From positions 1 to 17,525 of the forward strand of contig JAZQGO010000036.1 in NCBI GenBank assembly GCA_045540055.1: DNA of 17,525 nt, written 5' to 3'. Shown here one piece after another: positions 1-7,113 of the stretch. Source of the DNA: SIG565 sp045540055. GTDB taxonomy: Bacteria; Bacillota; Clostridia; Oscillospirales; Acutalibacteraceae. Position numbers and translations under genes: made by a program. Numbering within the stretch: the stretch's first letter is position 1; every line of letters begins with the position of its first letter. The notes under the pieces were generated by a model, which was not told where the DNA came from, made no database searches, and saw nothing but the letters and a program-made list of their open reading frames with translations.

Positions 1-2
1 GC

Positions 3-503
3 CGCCGCTTTACCGGTCTTGACGGCAAAGAACTTTCCGAACAAGTTTGTCTTTCACATAAAACAACGCTTGAACATTGGCTAAAAAAAAGGGAAACAGA
101 TGAGAATGCGGTTATTTCCACTATTCCAACCATTCCGCAAATTCGTATGACACGAAAGATAGTTGGAGAATATGAGCTTGCACATACTGAAATGCACACT
201 TATTTTGAAGACTCAATAGGTATGGTTTCAAACTGGAAAAAGCGTGGTCCTGTATACGAAGTGCCATTCCGAACACTTTATAACAATAAAATAAAAAATC
301 TGATTACAGCAGGACGCTGTACATCAGTAAACGAGACTTTGTGGGATGTAATGCGTGTCATTCCTTGTTGCGCCGTAACAGGGCAGGCAGCAGGAACTGC
401 TGCGGCGATGACGGATGATTTTTCTACTCTTGACGTTTCAAAACTGCAAGAGAAATTAAGAAACAACGGTGTCGTCATTCACGAAAAAGAACTTTCTAAT
501 TAA
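3..503 (+). CDS. FAD-dependent oxidoreductase, C-terminal part
   Basis: The frame is open from base 3 to the TAA at 501-503, so only about the last 166 residues are present; the FAD-binding N-terminus lies before the window. The visible part has IPQIRMTRKIVGEYEL, then NLITAGRCTSVNETLWDVMR, then TGQAAGTAAAM. This series (strand with 'R+IVGEY', 'AGR' loop, conserved 'R', then 'G-AAG-AAA' FAD-contact helix) is typical of the C-terminal end of the FAD_oxidored group (PF12831-like), which includes secreted or cytoplasmic flavoproteins of unknown substrate. An ATG at 147 lies inside the conserved core and is not the start. No terminator with a clear T run follows the stop. The substrate cannot be inferred. 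Confidence 0.85.
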   Translation, partial: RRFTGLDGKELSEQVCLSHKTTLEHWLKKRETDENAVISTIPTIPQIRMTRKIVGEYELAHTEMHTYFEDSIGMVSNWKKRGPVYEVPFRTLYNNKIKNLITAGRCTSVNETLWDVMRVIPCCAVTGQAAGTAAAMTDDFSTLDVSKLQEKLRNNGVVIHEKELSN

Positions 504-640
504 TTTCTATTAAAAACCGCCCAAAACCGATTTTGACACCAATGCGTTCAATGGGGCAAATCGCTCAAAAACCGCACCAATACTGACTATTTCGCAGTTT
601 GCCCTATCTCATACGAGTGAAGCGAGTATCTATGTTCTCC

Positions 641-676
641 AAAATTGTCTAAATTTCAATTTAGCAACAATTTTGA
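641..676. repeat. Imperfect inverted repeat (15-bp stem with 2-nt bulge)
   Basis: CAAAATTGTCTAAAT is followed by a TTCA loop and its complement, interrupted by a CA bulge. Neither strand has a T run after it, so it does not look like an intrinsic terminator of the oxidoreductase gene 140 bp upstream. It may be an RNA-processing or protein-binding hairpin, or the end of a degenerate repeat. Confidence 0.5.
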
Positions 677-777
677 GAGGTTATAATAACGCATTCCTCG
701 ATTCTTCTACCTTTTCCTCTTGCGGTGCCGAGAACCTTGCCGCTTGCGCGTAAAATCAATCTCGTTATCACAGATAT

Positions 778-853
778 TTCGTAAGGCGGGGGCTTGCTCC
801 CGCCGTTTGTTTTACGGAATTTTGCGGCACGACCAAGGCCCTGCCCTACAATA
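778..853. repeat. REP-like GC-rich palindromic repeat
   Basis: A stem GGCGGG...CCCGCC (about 785-804) is itself flanked by CGTAA and TTACG, which can pair outside it. About 30 bp further is a second GC-rich patch (AAGGCCCTGCCCTACAA). Read on the minus strand, this 'TTGTAGGGCAGGGCCTTG...GGCGGGAGCAAGCCCCCGCC' arrangement resembles dispersed intergenic repeats common in gut clostridia. Only one copy is in the window, so repetition is from memory of such genomes and not shown here. Confidence 0.4.
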
Positions 854-935
854 CAAAATTTTCAAATTGTGATAGTGTTATTTGTTATTAAAAGAAATTT
901 ATACTTTGAGAATTTACATTTTGACATCAGTATCA

Positions 936-964
936 TTGACAATGCAATGAATTAATAATATACT
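936..964 (+). promoter_or_regulatory. Sigma-A promoter for the acyltransferase-3 pseudogene
   Basis: TTGACA at 936-941, a 17-bp spacer, and TATACT at 959-964 form a near-consensus housekeeping promoter. Transcription would start near 971, about 40 nt before the first plausible start codon. The promoter has stayed intact although the gene it drives is broken. Confidence 0.7.
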
Positions 965-999
965 TTCAATGCAAAATCGTCATTGTTCTATTAGAGTTT

Positions 1000-2102
1000 T
1001 TGCGTGAAAAGAAAATGAAAAAAAGAATTATTTGGTTGGATTATGTGAGAACCGTTGCTATATTTCTTGTGGTTCTGACACATTCTTTAGAGGGTGTGTA
1101 TGCTTTATCTGCTGAAGCGGTTTTGGCAAACAGTACGATATCCAAGTTGTTTTTATTCAACGTTATGAATTTAACACGTCATGGCGTTCCGCTGTTTTTA
1201 ATGATTTCAGGATATTTGCTTTTAAGCAGAACGTTCGCTCTCAACAGACCAAAAGTTTTAGGTAACGGAGAAAAAATTTATACCTGTTACGATTTCTGGA
1301 AGAAAAATCTTTTCAATTTGTTTGTTACAGTTGAGATTTGGATTGTCCTTTATAATCTTTACTTTGTTATTTTAGATAAATAAGAATTTGATTTAGTAAA
1401 GTTAATAAGACAAATGCTTTTAATTGACAGCCTTGAGTTATCGCACGAATGGTATATTTATATGATTTTGGGTGTTTACATATTTTTACCTTTGTGGCGC
1501 ATATTTTGAATAACATTGATCTTAAATATCTGATATTGCCTATTAGCATTACGATATTGGTTAGTATGGTTTTGCCGACCCTCACCAATGTTTTTAATGC
1601 TTATGAAAGTGTTTGGGATATTGAAAAATTAGGTTCTCCCGGCGTCTATTCAAAGATGAATTTGTTTTACTCCGGTGGTGCTTATGGTGTCTATTTGGTT
1701 TGCGGATATTTATCAAAGAAGCAAGTATTTTCAAAAACAAATGACAAATATCTTGTTTTGATATCTGTCATTTGTTTTTCTGCCGGAACGGCTTTTCAAT
1801 GGAAAAGTTACTTGTTGGGTCACCCCTATCTTATTTGGTACGATTTCTTCACTTTGTTACCAACAAGTGTTGCCATATTTGAAATATCTTCGAGAATTAA
1901 GCTTAACGGAGGCTGGTTGTACAATATAGTTACGGGTATTTCAAAATCATCATTTGGCATATACCTTATGCACAATTTAGTGTTGATTATTTTATTCAGA
2001 TATCTTCCTTTAAATTTCAAATTACCCATTAATGTATGTATTTATTGTTTGATAGCATTTTTTGCAAGTTGGTTGTTGATATGGATTATTAGCAAGTTCT
2101 AA
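1000..2102 (+). pseudogene. Acyltransferase-3 family membrane protein, disrupted
   Basis: This encoded a multi-pass membrane O-acyltransferase (acyltransferase 3, PF01757), a family that acetylates or otherwise acylates cell-surface polysaccharides. From the ATG at 1015 the N-terminus has the family signature R12-X10-H23 followed by 'GVPLFLMISGYLLL'. The frame then meets TAA at 1381-1383. Reading past it gives LSHEWYIYMILGVYIFLPLW, the expected next conserved block, up to TGA at about 1507. The protein then resumes one frame away (ILNNIDLKYLILP...) and runs to 2102, including the late block GIYLMHNLVL. Adding one T in the TTTT run near 1504-1507 would rejoin the frames. So there is one nonsense change and one single-base loss, possibly another shift near 2095. 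A TTG at 1000 is an alternative start; no strong ribosome binding site is visible for either. Sequencing error is possible, but two independent lesions favour a true pseudogene. Confidence 0.82.
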
Positions 2103-2269
2103 AATTGGAAAATACATTTCATTTATTTGATATTGAAACAATATTATAGGAATGATGTAGTGCTTGCAATTTCAGTTGGTGTGAGCTAAACTGTTTGCAC
2201 TTATCTCATCTTTTCATCGGTTAACCTTTTTTAAACAACAGGCTTGTCTCACGGTTTTCGTTGAACAAC

Positions 2270-2298
2270 AAAAGCGAGGTGAAATTCACCTCGCTTTT
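2270..2298. terminator. Bidirectional intrinsic terminator
   Basis: A perfect 14-bp stem (AAAAGCGAGGTGAA / TTCACCTCGCTTTT) around a single A ends in a T run on the plus strand and a shorter T-rich tail on the minus strand. It abuts the stop codon of the minus-strand DUF4037 gene and lies between converging units. Bases 2103-2269 before it hold no recognisable gene. Confidence 0.8.
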
Positions 2299-3240
2299 TT
2301 ATACTGCATATAGAATATTTAAATTGCGCATTTCATTATCGGTTATTTTGTCGTTGACGGCATATGCTTGTTGTTCCATTTCATCTGTTGCCAGCTGCGT
2401 TATACCCTGTGCGACGAGCTCCGCCGCTATTTTTTGGCAAATATTCTCTATTATTTCGCTTTTTTTATTCGCAGTTTCCACGTCGTTGCCGCTTGAAATT
2501 AAAAACTCAAAATCGCCCCACAGCTCCGACAATATCGGCAGCTCACGAAGCGCGCGAAAACTCCATTTATAATACGGCATATATTTTTTGTTCAGCAGAA
2601 AGACAACATTCATAGCGTTTTTAACAAACTCTGTTACCGCTAGCTGTGCGGCGGCGGTCTCGCCTCGCTGTATGCACCTATTATAATTATACTGTCCCGA
2701 CTGCCCCATAAGCAAAAGATTACCAGCAAGTTTTTTAAGGCGTATATCCTCGGGGAAATAACTTAATTTGTTTCTAATTTTTGTAAAAAGCCCATAATTA
2801 TCGGCAAAAATCTCGCCGTTTGTCGCCTCTAAAAGAGAATATTCGGGGATATTAAGCCAATCATACGCCGATAATTCACCGTTTCGGCTACCCGTTTTAG
2901 AAGCAAAAAAATCGCCCATCCTTATAACGCCGTGGCGATTGCCCCCCACCGCAGATACGCAGCTTCTCTTTAAACCCACAAATTCCTTGGGTAGTTTGGC
3001 GTAAGCACGCTCAAGCTCAAACTCTACCTTGCGGTCGACAACATCTTCATCCGGGATAAATATGCAAAAAGCAGGTTCAAAATCGTGGTCGCGTGAAATA
3101 TCATCATCATACCCGTAGCACTCCGAGCCGCTACCGACAAGTCCTACTGCAATGTAGGGCAAAACACCCGCAAACTGTGTTTCGAGCATCGGTCTGCCGC
3201 ACTCATCAAAAAACCTTCTCGCCAGTTCAAGTCCTTTCAT
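2299..3240 (-). CDS. DUF4037 nucleotidyltransferase-like protein
   Basis: A 313-residue protein whose N-terminal part carries GSGSECYGYDDDISRDHD at residues 36-53, the signature of DUF4037 proteins. The GS...D-D...D-H-D pattern matches the metal-binding GS-X-D-X-D core of the nucleotidyltransferase fold, so nucleotide transfer to a small molecule or protein is plausible but unproven. The rest is helical with no membrane segments. I chose the start at 3240 because AGGAGG lies four bases before it; an in-frame ATG at 3261 lacks such a site. It overlaps the end of the upstream TPR gene by 14 bp, which implies co-translation. The partner TPR protein may be its cofactor or substrate recogniser; that is inference from context. 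Confidence 0.85.
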   Translation of the reverse strand: MKGLELARRFFDECGRPMLETQFAGVLPYIAVGLVGSGSECYGYDDDISRDHDFEPAFCIFIPDEDVVDRKVEFELERAYAKLPKEFVGLKRSCVSAVGGNRHGVIRMGDFFASKTGSRNGELSAYDWLNIPEYSLLEATNGEIFADNYGLFTKIRNKLSYFPEDIRLKKLAGNLLLMGQSGQYNYNRCIQRGETAAAQLAVTEFVKNAMNVVFLLNKKYMPYYKWSFRALRELPILSELWGDFEFLISSGNDVETANKKSEIIENICQKIAAELVAQGITQLATDEMEQQAYAVNDKITDNEMRNLNILYAV

Positions 3241-3988
3241 AAATCCTCCTGCTTCGCTCATTTAGTTCCTTTTCGTAACCGAAATACCCATAATAGCCAA
3301 ACACCGAAGCACATTTTTCACAAACAAAGGCATAATTACCGTCGTTTTGATCTTGACTTGCATCTAGAAGCTGCATCGCCATTTTTATATATTCGGCAAT
3401 CCTTTCGTCTGCCTGTTCAAGACCAAGCTGTGTTTCAAGTGCCGAAGCCATATTAAGATAGGTTATTGCCTGCTCGGGTTCTTTGCCCTCAAGCCTTCGC
3501 ATTACCGCAAGCGCCTTTTGATACAGTTCATTTGCCTCATCAAATCGGCCGAGATCCACCAGCGCCAACGCCATATTATTATAAAGACCGCCGAGTCTGT
3601 CATCATTATCGGCAAGGTTTCGCTCGTAAATATCCTTTGCTTTATAAAATAACTCAATACCCTCTGCCGCCTTGCCAAATGCCTTATATACCGTCGCACT
3701 GTTAAGATAGGTTGTAGCCGCACCGATGTTATTCTCAATATTCATTACTTTTATTTGGTTCAGCGCATCCGCCGTGAACCCAAGCGCTTCTTCACCCTCA
3801 CCAAGTTTACGGGTAAGCCCCATAAGTTCATTCAAAATAAGCAGAGTGCCATTGCTATCAGACGTAGATTTAGCTTCGCCCAACCAATAAAGCAGATGCT
3901 TTTTTGCGGCAGAATAATCATTTTTACTCAGAAGTTCATCGAGTCTTTGAATAACCCTACCACCCGAAATTGAAACGTTTCGATTCAT
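3227..3988 (-). CDS. Tetratricopeptide repeat protein
   Basis: A 253-residue, soluble, almost wholly helical protein. Repeats of the TPR type are visible, for example GLYNNMALALVDLGRFDEAN (about residues 148-167) followed by ELYQKALAVMRR, and AATTYLNSATVYKAFGKAAE (about 104-123). Such repeats form a superhelical scaffold for binding peptides or other proteins. There is no signal peptide. Its ribosome binding site is AAGGTGGTG, about 8 bases before the ATG at 3988. The 3' end overlaps the DUF4037 gene, so the two are one translational unit. The broken AraC-type gene ends 36 bp upstream on the same strand, and no promoter is obvious in that gap, so the three were probably one operon. Specific function unknown. 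Confidence 0.85.
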   Translation of the reverse strand: MNRNVSISGGRVIQRLDELLSKNDYSAAKKHLLYWLGEAKSTSDSNGTLLILNELMGLTRKLGEGEEALGFTADALNQIKVMNIENNIGAATTYLNSATVYKAFGKAAEGIELFYKAKDIYERNLADNDDRLGGLYNNMALALVDLGRFDEANELYQKALAVMRRLEGKEPEQAITYLNMASALETQLGLEQADERIAEYIKMAMQLLDASQDQNDGNYAFVCEKCASVFGYYGYFGYEKELNERSRRIYERT

Positions 3989-4024
3989 ACAAAGACACCA
4001 CCTTTTATATTTTTACCCGGGAAT

Positions 4025-4800
4025 TCAAATTTTTCTGAAATCAGACGGAGGAATTCCGTACCGTTTAAGAAACGCACGGTTAAAGGTGCGCACTGTCGAA
4101 AACCCCGAGAGATACGAAATCTCGGTAATGGAACTGTTTGTATTTTTTAGCAGATGCACCGCATCTGAAAGGCGCAAAGGATTTATGTAATCGCAAAAAT
4201 TCATACCCAGTCGGTAACTGAATATGTGCGAAACCGAGCTTCTGCGCATATGGGTGCTCTTAGCCACATCTTCGATGATAATACCTCTTTGTAATGGGCT
4301 GTGCAATACTCAAGAATTCGTGAAACGGTATCATTGGGCACCTTGTTCTTTTCGGTTTTATAAAAATTAAGCAGCTTGCAGAAAAGTGCCGTCAGGTATG
4401 CCTCTATAATAACGCTGTATCCGTCTCGCTCGTACTCCTGCAAAGCCGTTTCGGTTAAATATACGGTGTTATCGTCTTTGCCTTTTTCAAAGCTCCAAAG
4501 CGATGAAACGGGCGAGTACTCACCAAAAATATTATTATAGCCAAGCAGAACCGAGGGTTTAATTATAAGAACAATATATTCACCATCAAGGCAATCGCTG
4601 TAATGATGCACCTGATTTGGAAATGCGATAAAAAACCAATTTTTTGATAGCGTGTATCTCTTACCGCCGCAGTATGCCGTGCCACCGCCCTCTTTGGTCA
4701 GCACAAGCTCGATATTTTCGTGAATATGGGCAGGAAAGTCAAGATAGTCTCTGCTTTCAAAAATAATTTTTTCTTTTATTTCTCTGAATACCTTTTGCAT
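4025..4800 (-). pseudogene. AraC family transcription regulator, frameshifted
   Basis: The first frame (from ATG at 4800) encodes a cupin-like sensor domain with HIHENIELVL and a 'P..VHHYSD' strand, then the beginning of the DNA-binding linker (ILEYCTAHYKE). Near 4283-4290 the frame breaks, and the remaining AraC domain continues in another frame: GIIIEDVAKSTHMRRSSVSH, then the second helix-turn-helix ITEISYLSGFSTVRTFNRAF and the family end block 'RYGIPPSDFRKI' to the stop at 4025. Both halves together make a normal ~258-residue regulator, and adding one base after 'AAAGA' restores it. The promoter and a G-rich ribosome binding site (AAGGGTGGCGGTG) are intact. Either a recent single-base deletion or an assembly error. 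As sequenced, the protein would lack its DNA-binding domain. Confidence 0.85.
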
Positions 4801-4851
4801 TCACCGCCACCCTTGCAATTTTTGTCCGACTTTTGCGGCTTTAACGCCTAT

Positions 4852-4880
4852 ATTATAAGATTATTTTTCTTAAAAATCAA
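4852..4880 (-). promoter_or_regulatory. Promoter of the AraC-type gene
   Basis: On the minus strand TTGATT, a 17-bp spacer and TATAAT. The -35 hexamer sits inside the closing arm of the terminator of the upstream PlsC gene, so the end of one unit and the start of the next are physically overlapped. Start of transcription would be near 4845, with a leader of about 45 nt. Confidence 0.65.
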
Positions 4881-4914
4881 TCCCGACTTCTAATAAAGAA
4901 GTTGGGATTGATTT
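4874..4914 (-). terminator. Intrinsic terminator after the PlsC-like gene
   Basis: Seventeen-base arms (AAATCAATCCCGACTTC and its near complement) enclose TAATAAA. One pair is G-T on the plus strand and A-C on the minus strand. On the minus strand the hairpin is followed by a T-rich stretch and lies about 55 bp after the PlsC-like stop codon. Confidence 0.7.
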
Positions 4915-4969
4915 CTTGAAGATATTTACTAAAAGCAGTACCACAATCAGATTCAGATTGCCCCATACA

Positions 4970-6181
4970 CTAAATCCCCAAAAATTTGTCATTTTTGTCA
5001 GCTCCGGTTAAATTTTTATATCTGAAATAGATATTGACATATTTCAGCGCATTAAAGCGTTTATCACCCTTTAACTGATACAGCTCATCCTTATGATATA
5101 TATTGAGTTTATTTTTACCCAAAACCGAAACTGCGCTGACCTCATCAAACGGGAAAACCATGGGATTGGCGGCCTTAGCATCGATAATAATTCGGTTGCC
5201 GTACAGTGCAATATTTGCCTCTTTGCAAAGCAGCTGCTTGCGCTTGTAAACAAAAACCTGGCGAAGCGCCGCTTTGTCCTGATAAATCGGCTCATCAATG
5301 AGCTTTGTGACATCTAAGGAATTTACAAACTCCTGATGATAATCATACCACTGTGTCACAAATTCGAAGGGGAAGTCAAATCCGACACCCTTGAGTGTTT
5401 TGTCGGTGCCATAGGCCACCTTTTTATGACATTTTGTACATTCGATTTCATTGTCGTGGCTCTCAAAGAATGACAGACCGCAGAAGGGGCAGACATATAT
5501 TGCCCTTTCCAGATATTCCGCCCTTTTGTTTGACTCAAAATTGCCGTCAGCGACTCCCTCGTCAACATATAAGCCTTTTTTAATAAGCTCATAAAGTTCT
5601 TCATTGGTGAGCTTTTGATACTCCTCAGGCTCAATTACGCGCGAAACATAAGAGTGCATCTTGCCCTTGCGCACGACGTCACTCCACCTCGGGTGAACAC
5701 CGTAGCCACCTTCAATACGGTAAAGGGCTATAGGTAACTCCAGACGGCGCGCGAGCGGCGCTATGGCAGGATTCATATATACGGTTTTGCCGCTGTATGT
5801 CCGGTTGCCCTCGGGTGCAATGGCAATTGTGCCACCTTCCTTAGCGACCCTGATGCAATTCATAACCGCCGACACATCGGTGGTCTGCTTTTTTATGGGT
5901 ATCGGCGCTACTGCCCAGCGTATCAAGGATGATACAAAACCGTTTGAGAAAAGGTCCTCACTTGCAACATAATACACAGGCCCCTTGAATGCCATTCCCA
6001 CAAAAAACTGGTCGAATGCAGTCTGGTGGTTCATCAATATAAGATATGCCCTATCCCCCTGCTCTTTAAATCGGTCGACCTTAATACCGTATTTGAATTT
6101 TGAGTAATGATAAAGCACGCCGTAAGCTATATTACGGATGATACGATGGCGGTATTTCATCCATTGCTTTTTCTTTTTCAT
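4970..6181 (-). CDS. PlsC-type acyltransferase with C-terminal zinc ribbon
   Basis: A 403-residue protein of the lysophosphatidate acyltransferase (PlsC) fold, which transfers an acyl chain from acyl-ACP or acyl-CoA to a lysophospholipid at the membrane. Residues 51-57 (NHQTAFD) match the catalytic NHX4D motif, and EGNR at 124-127 matches the glycerol-phosphate-binding EGTR motif. Unlike ordinary PlsC (about 200-240 residues), it continues into a four-cysteine zinc ribbon (C231-X2-C234, C248-X2-C251) and then a beta-rich tail of about 130 residues that may be a small PH-like or regulatory domain. No N-terminal transmembrane helix is obvious; the start is strongly basic (MKKKKQWMKYRHR). The ribosome binding site is GGGGGCGG about 8 bases before the ATG. 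It is a single-gene unit with its own promoter and terminator. The exact acceptor is not predictable. Confidence 0.88.
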   Translation of the reverse strand: MKKKKQWMKYRHRIIRNIAYGVLYHYSKFKYGIKVDRFKEQGDRAYLILMNHQTAFDQFFVGMAFKGPVYYVASEDLFSNGFVSSLIRWAVAPIPIKKQTTDVSAVMNCIRVAKEGGTIAIAPEGNRTYSGKTVYMNPAIAPLARRLELPIALYRIEGGYGVHPRWSDVVRKGKMHSYVSRVIEPEEYQKLTNEELYELIKKGLYVDEGVADGNFESNKRAEYLERAIYVCPFCGLSFFESHDNEIECTKCHKKVAYGTDKTLKGVGFDFPFEFVTQWYDYHQEFVNSLDVTKLIDEPIYQDKAALRQVFVYKRKQLLCKEANIALYGNRIIIDAKAANPMVFPFDEVSAVSVLGKNKLNIYHKDELYQLKGDKRFNALKYVNIYFRYKNLTGADKNDKFLGI

Positions 6182-6218
6182 ACTAATAACCGCCCCCTAT
6201 TTTTCACAGTATTGCATA

Positions 6219-6247
6219 ATTTTATCATAAAATATTACCAATTACAA
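6219..6247 (-). promoter_or_regulatory. Promoter of the PlsC-like gene
   Basis: On the minus strand TTGTAA, a 17-bp spacer and TAAAAT, placing the transcription start near 6212 and giving a leader of about 30 nt. Confidence 0.65.
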
Positions 6248-6281
6248 GAAAACCGCACACTTTTATCCGCAAATAATCATA

Positions 6282-6349
6282 ACTACCGGCTAAGCCGGTA
6301 GTTTGCTCTGCGGCTATAAGCCGCTGTTACTGGTTGGACTGAAAGTCCA
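6282..6349. repeat. Cluster of three tandem hairpins
   Basis: Three palindromes follow one another: ACTACCGGCTAAGCCGGTAGT (6282-6302, near-perfect), GCGGCT-ATA-AGCCGC (6310-6324) and TGGACT-GAA-AGTCCA (6335-6349). Each has a short A-rich loop. The spacing of 7-10 bp and the shared architecture suggest a palindromic-repeat element, perhaps a relic end of a Y1-transposase-mobilised element; no transposase is present. This part of the 6250-6645 gap has no protein gene. Confidence 0.55.
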
Positions 6350-6463
6350 CGAAATAATATATCATTTGCAAATATGCACTGCTGCCTAAAATTCGGAATT
6401 TACCCTAACAAGCGGAGCCTTCGCCGCGACGAAACTTCTCATCGGCAAGAGTTTCTTTTGAAC

Positions 6464-6480
6464 CACGCGACTATCGCGTG
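6464..6480. repeat. Short perfect hairpin
   Basis: CACGCGA-CTA-TCGCGTG is a perfect 7-bp stem with a 3-nt loop in the same palindrome-rich gap. No T run follows on the plus strand. Confidence 0.5.
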
Positions 6481-6498
6481 ATTTTCGTTACACAAAAA

Positions 6499-6526
6499 AT
6501 CCCGAAGCGAAGATTCGCTTCGGGAT
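6499..6526 (-). terminator. Intrinsic terminator-like hairpin (minus strand)
   Basis: ATCCCGAAGCGA and its perfect complement enclose AGAT. Read on the minus strand the 12-bp stem is followed by six Ts. No intact minus-strand gene lies upstream; the nearest is the decayed remnant at 7114-7386, whose former transcript it may have ended. It could also shield the RNA gene promoter at 6646 from the other side. Confidence 0.6.
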
Positions 6527-6645
6527 CTCACCAACATATTTATTATATCAAATATATTATCACACGTCAATATTTTTAAGGTGTACTTCGCAGATTTCTG
6601 CGTTTTGCATAAGTTGAAGCCACAAATTTTGCGCAACCTTACATA

Positions 6646-6674
6646 TTGAAAAAAGGCGTAAAATATGGTATATT
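6646..6674 (+). promoter_or_regulatory. Promoter of the structured RNA candidate
   Basis: TTGAAA at 6646-6651, a spacer of exactly 17 bp and TATATT at 6669-6674 make a strong sigma-A promoter. Start is expected near 6680-6682. No start codon with a good ribosome binding site or open frame follows before the terminator. Confidence 0.7.
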
Positions 6675-6679
6675 AAAGA

Positions 6680-7016
6680 CACAGAAGGAACAGCAAATAC
6701 TCTGTCTGTATCTCGGTTAAAAACCTGTGTGCAAACAAACGATTTATTAAAACAATTAAGGTCAGAAAACCGCAGGAAAAATAAACCGAGTGCAAGAGTT
6801 TGATATAGCCTTCAGGATATGTTCTAGCTTTAAAGAATCTCGCTTTACGGGAGGTGCAAAAGCACCGGTGAGTTAAGTGAACGAAGATGACCGAAGGCAG
6901 AAAATCCGCAGAAATGAGAGGTACAATAAAAAGATGCTGGATATCAAGAGTGAACAGAAATAACCCTTGACCAAATGAAGCGTAAAGAAGCTTCGGTCAA
7001 GGGTTATTTCTTTTTT
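6680..7016 (+). ncRNA. Candidate structured noncoding RNA (class not identified)
   Basis: A ~335-nt unit with a strong promoter, no convincing open frame and a strong terminator. Complementary segments are nested: TTGATAT 6800-6806 with ATATCAA 6941-6947; GCCTTC 6808-6813 with GAAGGC 6893-6898; TCGCTTTAC 6840-6848 with GTTAAGTGA 6872-6880 (one G-U, one mismatch); and GGTGC-AAAA-GCACC 6853-6866. At the 5' end ACACAG 6679-6684 can pair with CTGTGT 6725-6730. Purine-rich unpaired stretches between them resemble conserved linkers of large RNAs. It is not followed by a same-strand gene within 500 bp, so it looks freestanding and not a riboswitch. I do not see tmRNA, RNase P, SRP or T-box signatures. 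A clostridial class such as the raiA motif is a possibility that I cannot verify by eye. Confidence 0.62.
6958..7016 (+). terminator. Intrinsic terminator of the structured RNA
   Basis: Fifteen-base perfect arms AAATAACCCTTGACC (6958-6972) and their complement (6995-7009) enclose an inner GAAGC/GCTTC stem (6977-6981 with 6990-6994), and the hairpin ends in TTTCTTTTTT. This is among the strongest terminators in the window. Confidence 0.88.
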
Positions 7017-7113
7017 ATTTCGTTATTACATTTATATCGCCTATTTATAGTTTAGAAAATCTGCCCGGATTTACAATATAGTCGTATCTTCACCATCACT
7101 CAAGCGGTTGCAC

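Larger units (their letters stand above)
504..999. other. Noncoding interval with hairpins, repeat and promoter
   Basis: I see no convincing coding sequence here. The interval holds a long imperfect hairpin (about 641-676), a GC-rich REP-like repeat (about 778-853) and, near its right end, a strong promoter for the broken acyltransferase gene. A short complementary pair GGGCAAA (about 555-561) and TTTGCCC (about 598-604) could form a weak long-range stem. Confidence 0.6.

Noticed and set aside
1381..1383. Recoded stop codon (alternative genetic code or readthrough)
   Set aside because: TAA ends many intact genes here, and the same gene also has a frameshift, so decay is simpler.
6439..6636. 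Minus-strand 65-codon open frame
   Set aside because: It runs through two hairpins including a terminator, has no ribosome binding site and no protein-like motifs.
6680..7016. tmRNA, RNase P RNA, SRP RNA, T-box or cobalamin riboswitch
   Set aside because: No tRNA-like ends or tag frame, no GAGGAAAGUCC block, no SRP GGAAG/GCAGCC loop, no T-box GGGUGG sequence, and no downstream same-strand gene close enough to be a cis-regulated target.
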